Of a DNA stretch of 64,000 nucleotides, positions 48,121 to 56,743 are shown piece by piece. The stretch lies in the NCBI RefSeq assembly GCF_001735805.1, contig NZ_CP017248.1, positions 4,092,001-4,156,000 on the forward strand, read 5' to 3'. The translations under genes were made by a program, and so were the position numbers. The DNA comes from Streptomyces fodineus (GTDB lineage: Bacteria; Actinomycetota; Actinomycetes; Streptomycetales; Streptomycetaceae). Position 1 is the first letter of the stretch. The number at the start of each line of letters is the position of its first letter. The notes below the pieces were generated by a model. That model was not told the origin of the DNA and made no database searches. It saw nothing but the letters and a program-made list of their open reading frames with translations.

Positions 48121-49698
48121 TCACTCCCACTCGATGGTGCCCGGGGGCTTCGAGGTGACGTCCAGGACGACGCGGTTGACGTCCCGGACCTCGTTGGTGA
48201 TCCGGGTCGAGATGCGGCCGAGGACGTCGTACGGCAGCCGGGACCAGTCGGCGGTCATGGCGTCCTCGGAGGACACCGGGCGCAGCACGATCGGGTGGCC
48301 GTAGGTGCGGCCGTCGCCCTGGACGCCGACGCTGCGGACGTCCGCGAGCAGGACCACCGGGCACTGCCAGATGTCCCGGTCCAGGCCGGCCGCGGTGAGC
48401 TCCTCGCGCGCGATCGCGTCGGCCTCGCGGAGGAGGTCCAGGCGCTCCTTGGTGACCTCGCCGACGATGCGGATGCCGAGGCCCGGGCCCGGGAAGGGCT
48501 GGCGCTGGACGATCTCCTCCGGCAGGCCGAGCTCCTGGCCGACCATGCGGACCTCGTCCTTGAACAGCTTGCGCAGCGGCTCGATCAGCTTGAACTCGAG
48601 GTCCTCGGGCAGGCCGCCGACGTTGTGGTGCGACTTGATGTTGGCGGTGCCGGTGCCGCCGCCGGACTCGACCACGTCCGGGTACAGGGTGCCCTGGACC
48701 AGGAACTCCACGGCCGGGCCCTCGTCGGCGATGATCTCGGCCTGCGCCTGCTCGAAGACGCGGATGAACTCACGGCCGATGATCTTGCGCTTCTCCTCGG
48801 GGTCGCTGACCCCCTTGAGCGCGGTGAGGAAGCGGTCCTCGGCGTCGACGACCTTCAGCTGCACGCCGGTGGCCGCGACGAAGTCCTTCTCGACCTGTTC
48901 GGTCTCGCCCTTGCGCATCAGGCCGTGGTCGACGTAGACGCAGGTCAGCTGGGAGCCGATGGCCTTCTGGACGAGGGCCGCGGCGACGGCGGAGTCGACG
49001 CCGCCGGACAGGCCGCAGATGGCGCGCCTGTCACCGACCAGCTCGCGGATCGCGGTGACCTGCTCCTCGATCACGTTGCCGGTCGTCCAGGACGGGGTGA
49101 GGCCGGCGCCGCGGTACAGGAAGTGCTCCAGCACCTGCTGGCCGTGCGTGGAGTGCATGACCTCGGGGTGGTACTGGACGCCGTAGAGCTTCTTCTCGTC
49201 GTTCTCGAACGCGGCGACCGGGACGACGTCCGTGGACGCGGTGACCGTGAAGCCCTCGGGGGCGGCGGAGCAGGCGTCGCCGTGCGACATCCACACGTGC
49301 TGCTCGGCCGGGGTGCCCTCGAAGAGCGTGGAGGACGTCCTGGAGACGCGCATGTCGGTACGGCCGTACTCGCGGGCGCCGGTGTTGTCGACGGTGCCGC
49401 CGAGGGACTGTGCCATCAGCTGGAAGCCGTAGCACATGCCGAAGACGGGGACGCCGGCCTCGAAGATCTCGCGGTCCAGGCGGGGGGCGCCTTCCTCGTA
49501 CACCGAGGAGGGGCCTCCGGAGAGGATGATCGCCGCGGGGTTCTTGGCGAGCATCTCCTGGACCGGCATGGTGCTCGGCACGATCTCGCTGTAGACCCGC
49601 GCCTCGCGGACGCGACGGGCGATGAGCTGGGCGTACTGCGCGCCGAAGTCGACGACCAGGACGGTGTCGGGGGTGGCGGCAGCGGGGGTCGATGACAC
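48121..49698 (-). CDS. guaA: GMP synthase (glutamine-hydrolysing)
   Basis: The 525-residue GuaA converts XMP to GMP using glutamine. The class I amidotransferase (about 10-200) has the nucleophile Cys in FGMCYGFQLMAQSLGG and the His-Glu pair in YHPEVMHS. The ATP pyrophosphatase P-loop is CGLSGGVDSAVAAALV near 229, followed by the C-terminal dimerisation domain (RQPFPGPGLGIRIVG, ending in VTSKPPGTIEWE). Full length and intact. Confidence 0.98.
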   Translation of the reverse strand: MSSTPAAATPDTVLVVDFGAQYAQLIARRVREARVYSEIVPSTMPVQEMLAKNPAAIILSGGPSSVYEEGAPRLDREIFEAGVPVFGMCYGFQLMAQSLGGTVDNTGAREYGRTDMRVSRTSSTLFEGTPAEQHVWMSHGDACSAAPEGFTVTASTDVVPVAAFENDEKKLYGVQYHPEVMHSTHGQQVLEHFLYRGAGLTPSWTTGNVIEEQVTAIRELVGDRRAICGLSGGVDSAVAAALVQKAIGSQLTCVYVDHGLMRKGETEQVEKDFVAATGVQLKVVDAEDRFLTALKGVSDPEEKRKIIGREFIRVFEQAQAEIIADEGPAVEFLVQGTLYPDVVESGGGTGTANIKSHHNVGGLPEDLEFKLIEPLRKLFKDEVRMVGQELGLPEEIVQRQPFPGPGLGIRIVGEVTKERLDLLREADAIAREELTAAGLDRDIWQCPVVLLADVRSVGVQGDGRTYGHPIVLRPVSSEDAMTADWSRLPYDVLGRISTRITNEVRDVNRVVLDVTSKPPGTIEWE

Positions 49699-49872
49699 GG
49701 CTTGCCTTCCGGCGGTGGGGCGGGGTCTGTAGTACCGAGTCTAACGGGGCGCCGGTGGGACGGCTGCCGCCACCGGGGGCTCCGCCCGCAGACCCCGGTC
49801 ACCTCTGCCCACCGGCACACCCGACTCGGTCGGCTGGCCCGGCCGGCCGGCCGGGCGCCCGAGTCTCGTCAT

Positions 49873-49878
49873 GGCATA
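49873..49878 (+). promoter_or_regulatory. -10-like CATACT before the leader peptide
   Basis: CATACT at 49873-49878 sits 9 bases before the leader ATG (49887), so the leader mRNA would be nearly leaderless. A convincing -35 is not visible in the G+C-rich sequence upstream. Confidence 0.4.
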
Positions 49879-49886
49879 CTGGCCGC

Positions 49887-49958
49887 ATGTTCGCGCACTC
49901 GACCTTCGTCTTTACCTATGGCATCCGGCCCGCCGGCTGCCATGGTCGTGCTGCTTGA
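49887..49958 (+). CDS. Aromatic-rich leader peptide upstream of chorismate mutase
   Basis: The 23-codon frame starts MFAHSTFVFTYG, with Phe, Phe and Tyr codons clustered at positions 7-11, and ends at TGA 49956-49958. The MFAHST opening is shared, as I recall, with the Streptomyces trp leader peptide, which has Trp codons at the same place. The Tyr codon TAT runs directly into a hairpin, and a strong terminator follows 22 bases after the stop. Confidence 0.75.
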   Translation: MFAHSTFVFTYGIRPAGCHGRAA

Positions 49959-50013
49959 GCGAACCGCCAAGCGACTTCCCAGGCGCCCCGGGCCGACAAG
50001 GCCCGGGGCGCCT
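49918..50013 (+). promoter_or_regulatory. Attenuator: pause hairpin and terminator before chorismate mutase
   Basis: The first hairpin (ATGGCA 49918-49923 with TGCCAT 49938-49943, and inner CCGG 49925-49928 with CCGG 49933-49936) begins at the Tyr codon. The terminator is 14 bp, perfect (AGGCGCCCCGGGCC 49981-49994 with 50000-50013, GACAA loop). GGCCCG in the first hairpin is complementary to CGGGCC in the terminator's left arm, so the two can form an alternative antiterminator. Confidence 0.7.
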
Positions 50014-50073
50014 GTCGTTTCCGGGTCCTGCCGTTCCGGGGCGTTCCAGCCACCTTCACCAGGAGCCCCCGAC

Positions 50074-50331
50074 ATGACCACCACCACCCCGGAAGAGACC
50101 ATCGCCGGCGCCCGTGACCGGATCGATGTGCTCGACGACCGGATCATCGGTCTCATCCAGGAGCGGATGGCCGTCTCCGCCGTCGTCCAGCAGACCCGTA
50201 TCGCCTCCGGCGGGCGGCGCGTGCACCTCTCGCGTGAGATGGAGATCCTCGGCCGCTACCGCGAGGCCCTCGGCAAGCCGGGCACCGGCCTCGCCATGAC
50301 CCTGCTCGAGCTGTGCCGGGGGCGTGTCTGA
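50074..50331 (+). CDS. aroQ: Chorismate mutase, AroQ-delta type
   Basis: The 85-residue protein starts at ATG 50074 with AGGAG 8 bases upstream. It is all helical: ARDRIDVLDDRIIGLIQERM, VQQTRIASGGRRVHLSREME, LAMTLLELCRGRV. The catalytic Arg in RDRID, SGG-RR loop and HLSRE segment match intracellular actinobacterial chorismate mutase (Rv0948c type). It converts chorismate to prephenate for Phe and Tyr. In mycobacteria this small form is activated by DAHP synthase, and this one may be too. Attenuator control by Phe/Tyr codons fits the reaction. Confidence 0.9.
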   Translation: MTTTTPEETIAGARDRIDVLDDRIIGLIQERMAVSAVVQQTRIASGGRRVHLSREMEILGRYREALGKPGTGLAMTLLELCRGRV

Positions 50332-50840
50332 GCGTCGTGTCCGGGTGCCGGATCTGAGTTCGATCGCCGACTCACCCGTACGGCGCGTGACCGTCGCGCC
50401 CGGCGCTTCGTTGAGGGGGTGTCCGTGCCAGCCAGGGGCGGGCCCGACAGAACCACGCGTGGCTCGCTGGAGCGATGAGGCGTACGGGTCGTGCCGTCCG
50501 CCGTGGGACCTCGCTCCAGGGAAGTGACCGGACGGCAGGGGACAGCAGCCCGGTCACCAAGAGAACGGTCGGCTCCGGGGACGCCCGGGGCCGACCGGCG
50601 GAACATGCATGTATGAGTAGTATGCGTCACCGATGTGCCCAAATATGTGCAATATGTGCAGCGTATGCCGATGCGCTGACGCCCAAGTCCCCGCGCAGAC
50701 AACGGCATTGCCGTACGCACACCTCCGAACCATCCACAAGCGGCGCAACCCCCCGGCGCCGCCCCAGGCACCGACGCTGCCCTGACGTCGGTGCTGACCG
50801 AAGAAGGGCCCCGCGGTCTCTCCGTCCCGCGGGGCCCTTC
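50332..50840 (+). ncRNA. Possible orphan transcript ending in tandem hairpins
   Basis: Between chorismate mutase and the convergent GMC gene lies a 705-base gap. It holds an A+T-rich island near 50600-50665 with three ATGTGC/ATATGTGC repeats, then two consecutive hairpins: GCACCGACG 50768-50776 with 50786-50794, and GAAGGGCCCCGCGG 50803-50816 with 50827-50840 (14 bp perfect). A short frame from the island reads MSSMRHRCAQICAICAAYAD. A small RNA or leader transcript is suggested; no gene is supported. Confidence 0.35.
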
Positions 50841-50984
50841 GTCATGACCGGAGTGACCCAGCACCCAGCTCCCGGCGCCAAGCACAGCCAAGAAGGCGTG
50901 ACCCATGTCACAGGAAAACCGAGTGGGAGGCGAGCAACTGTTGCGGGTCTTCGCTGATCAAACCTGCCGAGTCAAAAGCAGCGA

Positions 50985-51020
50985 GAGGGACCTGCCTTCG
51001 GAGGGGGATGCAGGTCCCTC
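50985..51020. terminator. Hairpin terminator downstream of the GMC oxidoreductase gene
   Basis: GAGGGACCTGC (50985-50995) pairs with 51010-51020, 11 bp with a 14-base loop, 17 bases after the minus-strand stop at 51037. Confidence 0.75.
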
Positions 51021-51036
51021 TTCGGCTGCCGGGACG

Positions 51037-52842
51037 CTAGTTCTTCGGCGGGACCGCCGGCATCCCCAGGAACGGCAGGCGCAGGGCGCCGAACGCCTCC
51101 GCCGGGACCGCCGGGGCCTGCGGCTCCACCGGCTTCAGCCGCTCGTACGCCGCGCCGGGCGCCGGACGCGCGTCCTCCTCGCCCTTGTTCGGCCAGAAGG
51201 ACATCGCGCGCTCGGCCTGCGCGGTGATCGTCAGCGACGGGTTCACGCCCAGGTTCGCCGAGACCGCGGCGCCGTCCACGACCGAGATACCGGGGTGGCC
51301 GTAGAGGCGGTGGTAGGGGTCGATCACGCCCGTGTCCGGGGACTCGCCGATCGGGCAGCCGCCGAGGAAGTGCGCGGTGAGCGGGGTGCCCATCAGCTCG
51401 CCGACGTTGCTGCCGGCGAAGCCGTTGATCTCGGTGGCGAGCGCGGAGGCGGCCTGGGTGGCGGCCTTGATCTGCTTGGGGTTGGGGGCGCCGTGGCCCT
51501 GGCGGGCGGTGAGCAGGCCCTTGCCGACTCCGTCCGGTTTGAGGTACGTCGTCAGGGAGTTGTCCAGCGACTGCATCACCAGGCCGATGATCGTCCGCTC
51601 CGACCAGCGGCGGTTGGAGAGGGAGCGGGCGACCAGGAGGGGGTGCCTGGCCGCGTTCGCCAGCCAGGCCAGCACGCGTGAGGAGCCTTCCGCGTACGGC
51701 ACCTGGAGGATCGACAGGCCGCCCATCGAGTTGGAGCCCTTGCCGTAGCGGACCGGCTCGATGTGCGTGTTCTCGTCCGGGTGGATGGAGGACGTGATCG
51801 CGACGCCCCGCGTGAAGTCGGCCCTGGCCTCCCCGGTCGCCTTCCGGTACCGGCGGTTGTCGGTCTGCGCGCCGACCAGGGCCTCGGAGTTGGTGCGGGT
51901 CAGGTCACCCAGCCGGGCGGAGAGATACGGCAGCTGGCCGCCGGCCTTCATCCGGTGCAGGAGGGTCTGCGTGCCGTAGGTGCCGGCCGCGAGGACGACC
52001 CGGCGCGCGGTGAAGAGCCGGCCCTCACCCTTCTTCTTCCGGTCCGTCGGCAAGGTCGCCAGCGCGTATCCGCCCCGTGAGTCGTCCGTGACGGACACGA
52101 CCGTCGTCATGGGGTGGACCACCGCGCCGGCCTTCTCGGCGAGGTAGAGGTAGTTCTCGTTCAGGGTGTTCTTCGCGCCGTGCCGGCAGCCGGTCATGCA
52201 CTCCCCGCACTCGGTGCAGGCGTTGCGCGACGGACCGGCCCCGCCGAAGTACGGGTCCGCGACCTGCCCACCGGGCTGCGCCTTCGCCGTCCCGTCGGCG
52301 TCCTTGCCGTCGCCGAAGAACACGCCGACCGGGGCGAGGTGGAAGGTGTCGCCGACGCCCATCCGCTGGGCCGCCGCCTTCAGATGCACGTCGGAGGGGG
52401 TCATGGTCGGGTTGAGCCGTACGCCGAGCATGCGCTGGGCCTGGTCGTAGTACGGCTTCAACTCCTCCTGCCAGTCGGTGATGTCCCGCCACTGGGGGTC
52501 GTCGAAGAAGGCCTTCGGCGGTACGTAGAGGGTGTTGGCGTAGTTGAGCGAGCCGCCGCCGACGCCCGCGCCGGCCAGCACCATGACGTTGCCCAGCAGG
52601 TGGATGCGCTGGATGCCGTACATGCCGAGCCTGGGGGCCCAGAGGTAGTTCTTGAGGTCCCAGGAGTTCTTGGGCAGCGTGGTGCGGGTGAAACGACGGC
52701 CCGCCTCCAACACGCCCACCCGGTAGCCCTTTTCGGTCAGGCGGAGGGCGGACACCGAGCCGCCGAACCCCGATCCGACCACGATGACGTCGTAGTCGTA
52801 CCCGTCCTCGTCCCGGGTCTGGACAGACTTCTCCTGCGACAC
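51037..52842 (-). CDS. GMC-family FAD oxidoreductase (cholesterol-oxidase-like) with a Cys cluster
   Basis: The 601-residue flavoprotein has the N-terminal FAD motif YDVIVVGSGFGGSVSAL (about 17-34), the GGGSLNYANT stretch, and the C-terminal SVVDGAAVSANLGVNPSLTI with HFLGGCPIGES. An insertion near 215-228 carries CTECGECMTGC (CxxCxxCxxxC), as in a subset of GMC enzymes like ChoD. It may bind Fe-S or zinc. The substrate is unknown; steroid or alcohol oxidation is inferred from the family. It follows the semialdehyde dehydrogenase by 28 bases in an operon. Confidence 0.92.
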   Translation of the reverse strand: MSQEKSVQTRDEDGYDYDVIVVGSGFGGSVSALRLTEKGYRVGVLEAGRRFTRTTLPKNSWDLKNYLWAPRLGMYGIQRIHLLGNVMVLAGAGVGGGSLNYANTLYVPPKAFFDDPQWRDITDWQEELKPYYDQAQRMLGVRLNPTMTPSDVHLKAAAQRMGVGDTFHLAPVGVFFGDGKDADGTAKAQPGGQVADPYFGGAGPSRNACTECGECMTGCRHGAKNTLNENYLYLAEKAGAVVHPMTTVVSVTDDSRGGYALATLPTDRKKKGEGRLFTARRVVLAAGTYGTQTLLHRMKAGGQLPYLSARLGDLTRTNSEALVGAQTDNRRYRKATGEARADFTRGVAITSSIHPDENTHIEPVRYGKGSNSMGGLSILQVPYAEGSSRVLAWLANAARHPLLVARSLSNRRWSERTIIGLVMQSLDNSLTTYLKPDGVGKGLLTARQGHGAPNPKQIKAATQAASALATEINGFAGSNVGELMGTPLTAHFLGGCPIGESPDTGVIDPYHRLYGHPGISVVDGAAVSANLGVNPSLTITAQAERAMSFWPNKGEEDARPAPGAAYERLKPVEPQAPAVPAEAFGALRLPFLGMPAVPPKN

Positions 52843-52870
52843 GTGCTCTCCTCGTCGAGAACGGGTGTTT

Positions 52871-54484
52871 CTAGCGGAACCGGAATGCCTTCATCAGGCG
52901 CAGACTCGTGCTCATGAAGCGGGCGTACCCCTCGTCCGTCATGCCCAGCGACGGTGCCATCGGCAGCAACCGCTGCTGGGCCACCGTCTGGGCCTCGGTG
53001 TACTTGAGGATGCCCTCGGAGCCGTGGCGGCGGCCGAGACCGGAGTCCTTCATGCCGCCCATCGGGGACTGGACGCTGCCGTAGGCGGGTGCGTAGCCCT
53101 CGTTGACGTTGACCGTGCCGGTGCGCAGACGGGCGGCGACCTCGCGGCCGCGCCGGGGGTTCCGCGTCCAGACCGAGGAGTTCAGGCCGTACGGCGTGGC
53201 GTTGGCGCGCTCGACCACCTCGTCCTCGGTCTTGAAACGGTAGACGGACACGACCGGGCCGAAGGTCTCCTCCTCGCACACGGCCATGGAGTCCTCGACG
53301 CCGTCGAGGATGGTGGGCTCGAAGAAGTACGGGCCGATGTCCGGGCGGGCCTTGCCACCCGCGATCACCTTCGCGCCCTTCGCCACGGCCTCCTCGACGT
53401 GCCGTTCGACGGTCTTCAGCTGGCGCTCGCCCACCAGCGAGCCCATGTCGGCGCCGTAGGCGAGGGAGTTGCCGAGCCGCATGGCCCTGGTACGGGCGGC
53501 GAAGCGCTCCAGGAAGGCGTCGGCGACCGACTCGTGGACGTACAGCCGCTCGATGGAGATGCAGAGCTGTCCGGCGGAGGAGAAGCAGGCGCGTACGGCG
53601 CCGGCGGCGGCCTTCTCGATGTCGGCGTCGTCGAGCACCAGCATGGCGTTCTTGCCGCCGAGTTCGAGGGACACGCCGACCAGGCGGGAGGCGGCGCCCT
53701 GGGCGACCTCGCGGCCGGTGCGGGTGGAGCCGGTGAAGGAGACGTAGTCGGCGTACTTGACGACCTCCGGGCCGACGACCGGGCCCTCACCGAGCACGAC
53801 CTGGAAGACGCCCTCGGGCAGTCCGGCCTCGATCAGCAGGTCGCGCGCCCAGAGCGCCGTCAGGCAGGTCTCGGTGTCCGGCTTCATCACGACGGCGTTG
53901 CCGGCCACGAAGGCGGGCAGCGCGTCGCCGACGGACAGTTCCAGGGGGTAGTTCCAGGGCGCGATCTGGCCCACGACCCCGCGCGGGTGGCGCAGTTCGG
54001 TGACCTTGGTGAGCGTGGGGACGGCGCCGGTGTGCCGCTTGGGTCGCAGATACGCGGGGGCCTTGCGGCCGTAGTGGCGGGCCGCGACGGCGACGGCCTG
54101 CACCTCCTCGTGCGCGTGCAGCCGGGCCTTGCCGGTCTCCAGCTGGATGAGGTCGAGCACCTCGGCCTGCCGCTGCAGCACCAGGTCGTGGAAGCGGAGC
54201 AGCACGGCGGCCCGCTGCCGTACCGGGGTCCTCTCCCACACGGCCTGTGCGGTGCGGGCGGCCTCGAAGGCCTTGCGTACGTCCTCGGGGGTGGACTCGG
54301 GCAGGTCGGCCAGCTTCTCGCCGGTGAACGGGGTGTGGTTGGCGGTACGGCCGGAGCCGGCGACGCCCTTGGTGAGCTGGGCCACCAGTTCCGGGGTGAC
54401 CACGTCGGCGGCGGTCCGGGCGCCCTGGGGGGCGGGCGCGAGGGGGTTGGTGCCGGTGCTGTCCGGGGCCTGCGTGTCCGTCAT
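52871..54484 (-). CDS. gabD: Succinate-semialdehyde dehydrogenase (NADP+)
   Basis: The 537-residue aldehyde dehydrogenase has the NAD(P) site FTGSTRTGREVAQGAASRL, the catalytic Glu in LELGGKNAMLVL and the nucleophile Cys in SAGQLCISIERLYV. PWNYPLELSVGDALPAFV and EETFGPVVSVYRF are typical. It oxidises succinate semialdehyde to succinate, feeding the TCA cycle. It heads an operon with the GMC gene. A 20-bp palindrome 73 bases upstream is a likely operator. The exact aldehyde is inferred from the SSADH-like family. Confidence 0.88.
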   Translation of the reverse strand: MTDTQAPDSTGTNPLAPAPQGARTAADVVTPELVAQLTKGVAGSGRTANHTPFTGEKLADLPESTPEDVRKAFEAARTAQAVWERTPVRQRAAVLLRFHDLVLQRQAEVLDLIQLETGKARLHAHEEVQAVAVAARHYGRKAPAYLRPKRHTGAVPTLTKVTELRHPRGVVGQIAPWNYPLELSVGDALPAFVAGNAVVMKPDTETCLTALWARDLLIEAGLPEGVFQVVLGEGPVVGPEVVKYADYVSFTGSTRTGREVAQGAASRLVGVSLELGGKNAMLVLDDADIEKAAAGAVRACFSSAGQLCISIERLYVHESVADAFLERFAARTRAMRLGNSLAYGADMGSLVGERQLKTVERHVEEAVAKGAKVIAGGKARPDIGPYFFEPTILDGVEDSMAVCEEETFGPVVSVYRFKTEDEVVERANATPYGLNSSVWTRNPRRGREVAARLRTGTVNVNEGYAPAYGSVQSPMGGMKDSGLGRRHGSEGILKYTEAQTVAQQRLLPMAPSLGMTDEGYARFMSTSLRLMKAFRFR

Positions 54485-54556
54485 GACGCGCAGGGTATGC
54501 CCGGGCGCAGGCTTTGTGTACCCGTCGGTAACGCGGATTCACCGAGTGCTCACATA

Positions 54557-54576
54557 CTGCCAGTGATCACTGGCAG
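54557..54576. promoter_or_regulatory. 20-bp perfect palindrome, probable operator of the dehydrogenase/GMC operon
   Basis: CTGCCAGTGATCACTGGCAG is fully self-complementary. It is flanked by CACAT (54551-54555) and ATGTG (54580-54584) in near-symmetric positions. The repeat lies 73 bases upstream of the dehydrogenase ATG, in the gap after the truncated kinase gene. TetR- or GntR/PucR-type regulators use such sites; no regulator gene is adjacent. Confidence 0.75.
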
Positions 54577-54620
54577 CGAATGTGCTGATCAGGGCGTTGA
54601 CGCGGTGGTGTGCAGAACGA

Positions 54621-55586
54621 TCATTCGAATCCGGCTTTTTTCGCCAGGAGCAGCCCGAGCGCGGTGCGCGGGGTGCGGCGTCGGGGAGCGGCGGCGGGGG
54701 GTGGAGGTGAGGAGGGCATGGGGGCGGACTCCGGGGCGTGGGCTGATTCCGGTGCGCGGGTGACCTCCGGTGCCTGGATGGCCTCCGGTGCGCGGGTGGC
54801 CTCCGGTGCAGCGCCGCCGGATTCCCGTACGGCGTCCGGTGCGGCCGTGAGCCCCGGGTACTCCCGCAGCGCCGTCATCACCTCCTCCGCGCCGGGGCGG
54901 GCCTCGGGCTCCTCGGCGTGCAGCCGGTCCAGCAGGGGGCCCAGCGGGCCGGGGTCGGCGTCTCCGAGGGCGGCGCGGAGCAGGGCGCCCAGTGACCACA
55001 GGTCGCAGGCCGGGCCGGCGCCGGGGCCCGCGGCGCGCTCGGGGGCGACGAACCCGGCGGGCGCGTCCCCGGGGTGCCCGTCGCCGGTGCCGAAGTCGGT
55101 GACGACCACCCGCCCGGTGCCGGACTCCAGCAGGACGTTGGCCGGTTTGACGTCCCGGTGCACGATGCCGACGGCATGGGCGGCGCGCAGCGCACCGAGG
55201 ACGGCGAGCCCGATCCGGACGGCCTCGGCGGGCGGGAGCGGGCCGCGCCGCAGGATCTCCTGCAGCGACTCGCCGTCCACCAACTCCGTGACAATCCAGG
55301 GGACATGGCCCTCGGTGACGACGTCGTACACCGTGACCGCGGAAGGGTGGCGGACCCGGGCCGCGGCGCGGGCCTCCCGGTAGAGCCGGTGGGCGGTACG
55401 GCGGCCGTCCTCGTCCGTGCCCGGATCGGCGGGCAGCAGCGGCTCCTTGACGGCGACCGTCCGCCCGGCGGCCTCGTCCTCGGCCCGCCAGACGGTCCCG
55501 GTGGGCCCGGATCCCAGGCGTCCGGCCAGCCGGTAGCGTCCGCCGATCAGACGTGCGTCGGGCGGGTGTTCGCCGTCTCCACTCAT
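54621..55586 (-). CDS. Ser/Thr protein kinase lacking the usual membrane and outer domains (truncated)
   Basis: The 321-residue kinase is complete through about residue 225: P-loop GSGPTG, VAVKEPLLP lysine, HRDVKPANVLL, TDFGTG, VAPERAAG. A linker of APE repeats follows (APEATRAPEAIQAPEVTRAPE). It ends in RRRTPRTALGLLLAKKAGFE, where basic residues followed by ALGLLLA look like the first third of a membrane helix. An AAAAAA run and stop then cut it short, so the outer domain seen in its neighbours is missing. It should be an active soluble kinase. It begins the kinase cluster. Confidence 0.88.
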   Translation of the reverse strand: MSGDGEHPPDARLIGGRYRLAGRLGSGPTGTVWRAEDEAAGRTVAVKEPLLPADPGTDEDGRRTAHRLYREARAAARVRHPSAVTVYDVVTEGHVPWIVTELVDGESLQEILRRGPLPPAEAVRIGLAVLGALRAAHAVGIVHRDVKPANVLLESGTGRVVVTDFGTGDGHPGDAPAGFVAPERAAGPGAGPACDLWSLGALLRAALGDADPGPLGPLLDRLHAEEPEARPGAEEVMTALREYPGLTAAPDAVRESGGAAPEATRAPEAIQAPEVTRAPESAHAPESAPMPSSPPPPAAAPRRRTPRTALGLLLAKKAGFE

Positions 55587-55708
55587 GTCACATGAGTACC
55601 GCGCGCACCATGCCCTTGTCGAAGCGGAGCACAGCGAAGCGGCCAGCCTTCGCCCGAGCGGGCGGTCGGGCCGCTCATCGGTGCGGTCGGATCACCCATC
55701 GCCTCACA

Positions 55709-56611
55709 TCAGGCCGCCCACCGGTGCAGGGTGAAGCCGCCCCGCGCTTTGCGGACCTCCACCGCGCCGGCACCGGCGAAGTGGGCCGGGATCACCAACT
55801 CCCGTTCGGCCGCCGCGCGTTCCAGTATCCGGCGTCGGCTGACCGCCGCCTGCCGCGGGTCGAGGCAGAAGCAGCTGTTGCACTCGGGGTGCAGGATCTG
55901 CACCGGGCTGTGCAGCAGGTCGCCGACGAACACGGCCCGCTCGCCGCCGGATGCGACCCGCAGGACGGAGGAGCCCGGGGTGTGGCCGGGGGCGGGCTCC
56001 AGCACGAGGTGCTCGTCGATCCGGTGTCCGTCCTCCCACAGCACGGCCTGCCCGGCCCGGTGCACCGGCGCCACGCTGTCCTCGTACAGCAGCCGGTCGT
56101 CCACGCGCGTCCCGCCGCCGTACCCGCCCTCGGGCCCGAAGTGGCGGTCGTCGGCGGCCGGCAGGAGGTACCGGGCGCGCGGGAAGGCCGGCACCCACTC
56201 CCCGTCGACGTCATGGGTGTTCCAGCCGACGTGGTCCGCGTGGATGTGGGTGTTCACCACGAGGTCCACCTCGCCCGGGTCCACCCCGGCCTGCCGCAGC
56301 TGTCCGGGCAGGTCGCCGGGCCGCCGGTGGAACAGCGGGATGCCGGGCCGCTCCCGGTCCCGGCCCACACCGGTGTCCACCACCACCGTCCGCCCGGCGC
56401 TGCGCACCACCCAGGTCTGCAACGCCGACATCGCGAAGTCGGCACCGGGATCCCAGTGCGCGGGGGCGAGCTGGTCCTCGTACTCCTTCCACAGCTCCGG
56501 TCCGCAGTCCGGCACGAGCCGCCGGGCGGGAGCGAGCGGGCCCTGCCATTCGACGATACGCAGGATCTCGACGTTTCCGATCCGGAACTTCCGCACGCTG
56601 TCTGCTGCCAT
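55709..56611 (-). CDS. MBL-fold metallo-hydrolase
   Basis: The 300-residue protein has the metal-binding motif NTHIHADHVGWN near 117-128, GHTPGSSVL with a further His, FVGDLLHSPVQIL, and VIPAHFAG near the end. It resembles the lactonase/quorum-quenching-like MBL group, which start with IGNVEILRIVEW. The substrate is unknown. It lies between two kinase genes, on the same strand, without overlap. Confidence 0.92.
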   Translation of the reverse strand: MAADSVRKFRIGNVEILRIVEWQGPLAPARRLVPDCGPELWKEYEDQLAPAHWDPGADFAMSALQTWVVRSAGRTVVVDTGVGRDRERPGIPLFHRRPGDLPGQLRQAGVDPGEVDLVVNTHIHADHVGWNTHDVDGEWVPAFPRARYLLPAADDRHFGPEGGYGGGTRVDDRLLYEDSVAPVHRAGQAVLWEDGHRIDEHLVLEPAPGHTPGSSVLRVASGGERAVFVGDLLHSPVQILHPECNSCFCLDPRQAAVSRRRILERAAAERELVIPAHFAGAGAVEVRKARGGFTLHRWAA

Positions 56612-56743
56612 GCCCTCAGCCTAGGAGGCCAGGGTGAGCATCCCGATGCTTGCCCGGCTCGTTCTCCCGTCACTGCTCATGCGTCATCCATACCGCCGGG
56701 GCTGCGCGCCCCCGGCATACACAGCCACAGGGGGGCGAACCGG

